Assembly: GCA_036265675.1 (NCBI GenBank)
Contig: DATAOP010000095.1
Location: forward strand, 1-13,752
Reading direction: 5' to 3'
DNA from: VRUE01 sp036265675
GTDB taxonomy: Bacteria > Actinomycetota > Thermoleophilia > Solirubrobacterales > 70-9
Length of the DNA: 13,752 bases
Positions within the stretch are counted from its first letter, which is position 1. The number at the start of each line of letters is the position of its first letter. Below are positions 12,509 through 13,752 of this stretch, in pieces. Made by a program: the position numbers and the translations under genes. A model generated the notes under the pieces. It had not been told where the DNA came from. It did not search any database and worked only from the letters and a program-made list of their open reading frames with translations.

Positions 12509-13752
12509 GTGACGCGAATCGCGTTGAAGAGCCTCTGGGCCCGCAAGGCACGGGCTCTGGGGACGACCTTCGCCGTCGTCATCGGCATCGCCTTCGTCGC
12601 CGGGTCCTACGTCCTCACCGACACCGTCTTCGCCGCCTTCGACGAAATTTTCTCCGAGTCGCTGAAGGGGACGAGCGTCGTCATCACCGCCAAGAATCCG
12701 GTCAAACAGGAAAGCGAAGAAACGCCGACCTTCAGCGCCTCGATCCTGCCCGAGGTGCAGCGGACGAAGGGCGTTCGCCTCGCCTCCGGGGCGATCTTCA
12801 CGCCGGGTGGGTTCTTCGACGCCGAAGGCAACGCGGTCGGAGCCAAATTCGCTCCGAAGTTCATCTCCTCGACCCTGCCGGACGGCCTCGAGTCGCTCAC
12901 CTACCTCGAGGGCCGCCGGCCGCGCGGGCCGACCGAGGCCTCACTCGACAAGGCGGCGGCGGAAGACGCCGGCCTGAAGCTGGGCGAAAAGCTGAGGATC
13001 GTCGGCCAGGGAAGCGCCAGGTCGTATCGACTCGTCGGCTTCACCCAGCTCGGCAACGCCTCCTTCGGGGGCGCCAGCATCGCCCAGGTGACCCTGCCGG
13101 TCGCCCAGCAGATCACACACAAGCGCGGCCGCTTCGACCAGATCTCGGTCGCCGCCGATAAGGGCGTCTCTTCGGAGACCCTCAAACGGCGGATCGAGAG
13201 GTTTGCTCCGCCGGACGTTCGCGTCGAGACCGCGCGGGAAAACGCCGACCGTGGCTCGGAAGAAATCCGTGAAGGCCTCGGCTTCCTCCGGACCGTCCTC
13301 CTCGTGTTCGGGTTCGTTGCCATCTTCGTCGGCGCATTCCTGATCTTCAACACGTTCTCGATCACGGTCGCCCAGCGAGTGTCCGAGTTCGGGATGCTGC
13401 GGACGCTCGGCGCCTCGCGGCGCCAGATCCTGACCTCGGTCCTGCTCGAAGCGCTGGTTATCGGCCTGCTCGGCGCCCTGATCGGGATCGCCGGCGGCTA
13501 CCTGATGGCGGAGCTGCTCAATGGCCTGTTCGAAGCGTTCGGGATCGATCTGCCGACGACCGGTCTGGTGATGGAGACCCGTACCGTCGTCGTCTCGATC
13601 CTGCTCGCGATCGTCGTTACCGCGGTGTCCTCGATGGTCCCGGCGGTGCGCTCGACCCGGGTCCCGCCGATCGCCGCCATGCACGCCGTCGAGATCGGGC
13701 CGGGCCGTCGCCGCCGGCTTCTCTCCCTCGCGATCTCGGTGGTGCTCGGCCT
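12509..13752 (+). CDS. FtsX-like ABC transporter permease (partial, C-terminus outside the window)
   Basis: The frame is open from a GTG at 12509 to the right edge (414 codons). It starts with a short basic segment and one membrane helix (about 18-36). A large extracellular MacB_PCD-like domain follows (about 40-250, containing GLKLGEKLRIVG and NASFGGASIAQV). Then come three helices (about 258-283, 307-335 and 359-378) of the FtsX domain. The coupling-helix region LRTLGASRRQI (about 297-307), which docks onto the ATPase, is clear. Actinobacterial relatives often have a second FtsX domain and about 800-850 residues, so more than half may be missing. The role may be export of, or mechanical action on, envelope substrates; the substrate is unknown. 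A GCAGGT in the last codons of the ATPase gene may serve as ribosome-binding site. Confidence 0.93.
   Translation, partial: MTRIALKSLWARKARALGTTFAVVIGIAFVAGSYVLTDTVFAAFDEIFSESLKGTSVVITAKNPVKQESEETPTFSASILPEVQRTKGVRLASGAIFTPGGFFDAEGNAVGAKFAPKFISSTLPDGLESLTYLEGRRPRGPTEASLDKAAAEDAGLKLGEKLRIVGQGSARSYRLVGFTQLGNASFGGASIAQVTLPVAQQITHKRGRFDQISVAADKGVSSETLKRRIERFAPPDVRVETARENADRGSEEIREGLGFLRTVLLVFGFVAIFVGAFLIFNTFSITVAQRVSEFGMLRTLGASRRQILTSVLLEALVIGLLGALIGIAGGYLMAELLNGLFEAFGIDLPTTGLVMETRTVVVSILLAIVVTAVSSMVPAVRSTRVPPIAAMHAVEIGPGRRRRLLSLAISVVLG

Noticed and set aside
12590..13684. Minus-strand open frames opposite the FtsX-like permease
   Set aside because: They are antisense to a well-conserved permease with clear FtsX features and show no domain of their own.

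Overview
The window is GC-rich, densely packed bacterial chromosome with many GTG starts and 4-8 base gene overlaps. The gene set (a 14-subunit-type complex I operon with a Thermus/Chloroflexi-like NuoB, a deazaflavin (F420)-type oxidoreductase, a lipoprotein cytochrome c) and TANNNT -10 boxes set 7-9 bases before start codons point to a high-GC actinobacterium. A deep-branching lineage such as Thermoleophilia/Solirubrobacterales is my best guess. That is inference from gene content; no marker gene here fixes it. I see no rRNA, tRNA, CRISPR array, insertion sequence, phage gene or attachment site. No stretch longer than about 135 bases lacks a gene.

Layout. (1) Positions 1-4522, minus strand: the promoter-proximal part of the NADH-quinone oxidoreductase operon, nuoA-B-C-D-E-F. 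Every junction overlaps, and nuoF runs off the left edge. (2) Positions 4523-4627: the nuo control region, unusually AT-rich for this window, with an inverted repeat and two small hairpins, shared with a divergent four-helix membrane protein of unknown function. (3) Positions 4628-6475: a small redox neighbourhood. It holds the unknown membrane protein, an F420-type (Ddn family) oxidoreductase convergent with it, a flavin-reductase-domain protein, and a divergently placed lipoprotein cytochrome c. (4) Positions 6488-8409: serS (seryl-tRNA synthetase) translationally coupled through ATGA to a NarL-type response regulator with no kinase nearby. (5) Positions 8417-9761: msrB (methionine sulfoxide reductase B) divergent from a TesB-like thioesterase that is preceded by a possible 21-codon leader peptide. 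(6) Positions 9758-11733, minus strand: a HAD-IIA phosphatase and an MFS exporter coupled by GTGA. (7) Positions 11773-13752: a MacB/LolD-type ABC ATPase and its FtsX-like permease, the latter cut by the right edge.

Functionally, the left half is electron transfer: complex I oxidises NADH, and the small c-type lipoprotein could carry electrons at the outer face of the membrane further down the chain. The middle and right are housekeeping (SerRS, MsrB) and envelope or transport genes. I find no clear new multi-gene system. The items most worth a second look are the unknown nuo-adjacent membrane protein, the serS-regulator coupling with its rare-codon serS tail, the leader peptide before the thioesterase, and the 39-base back-to-back promoter between the HAD and ABC genes.
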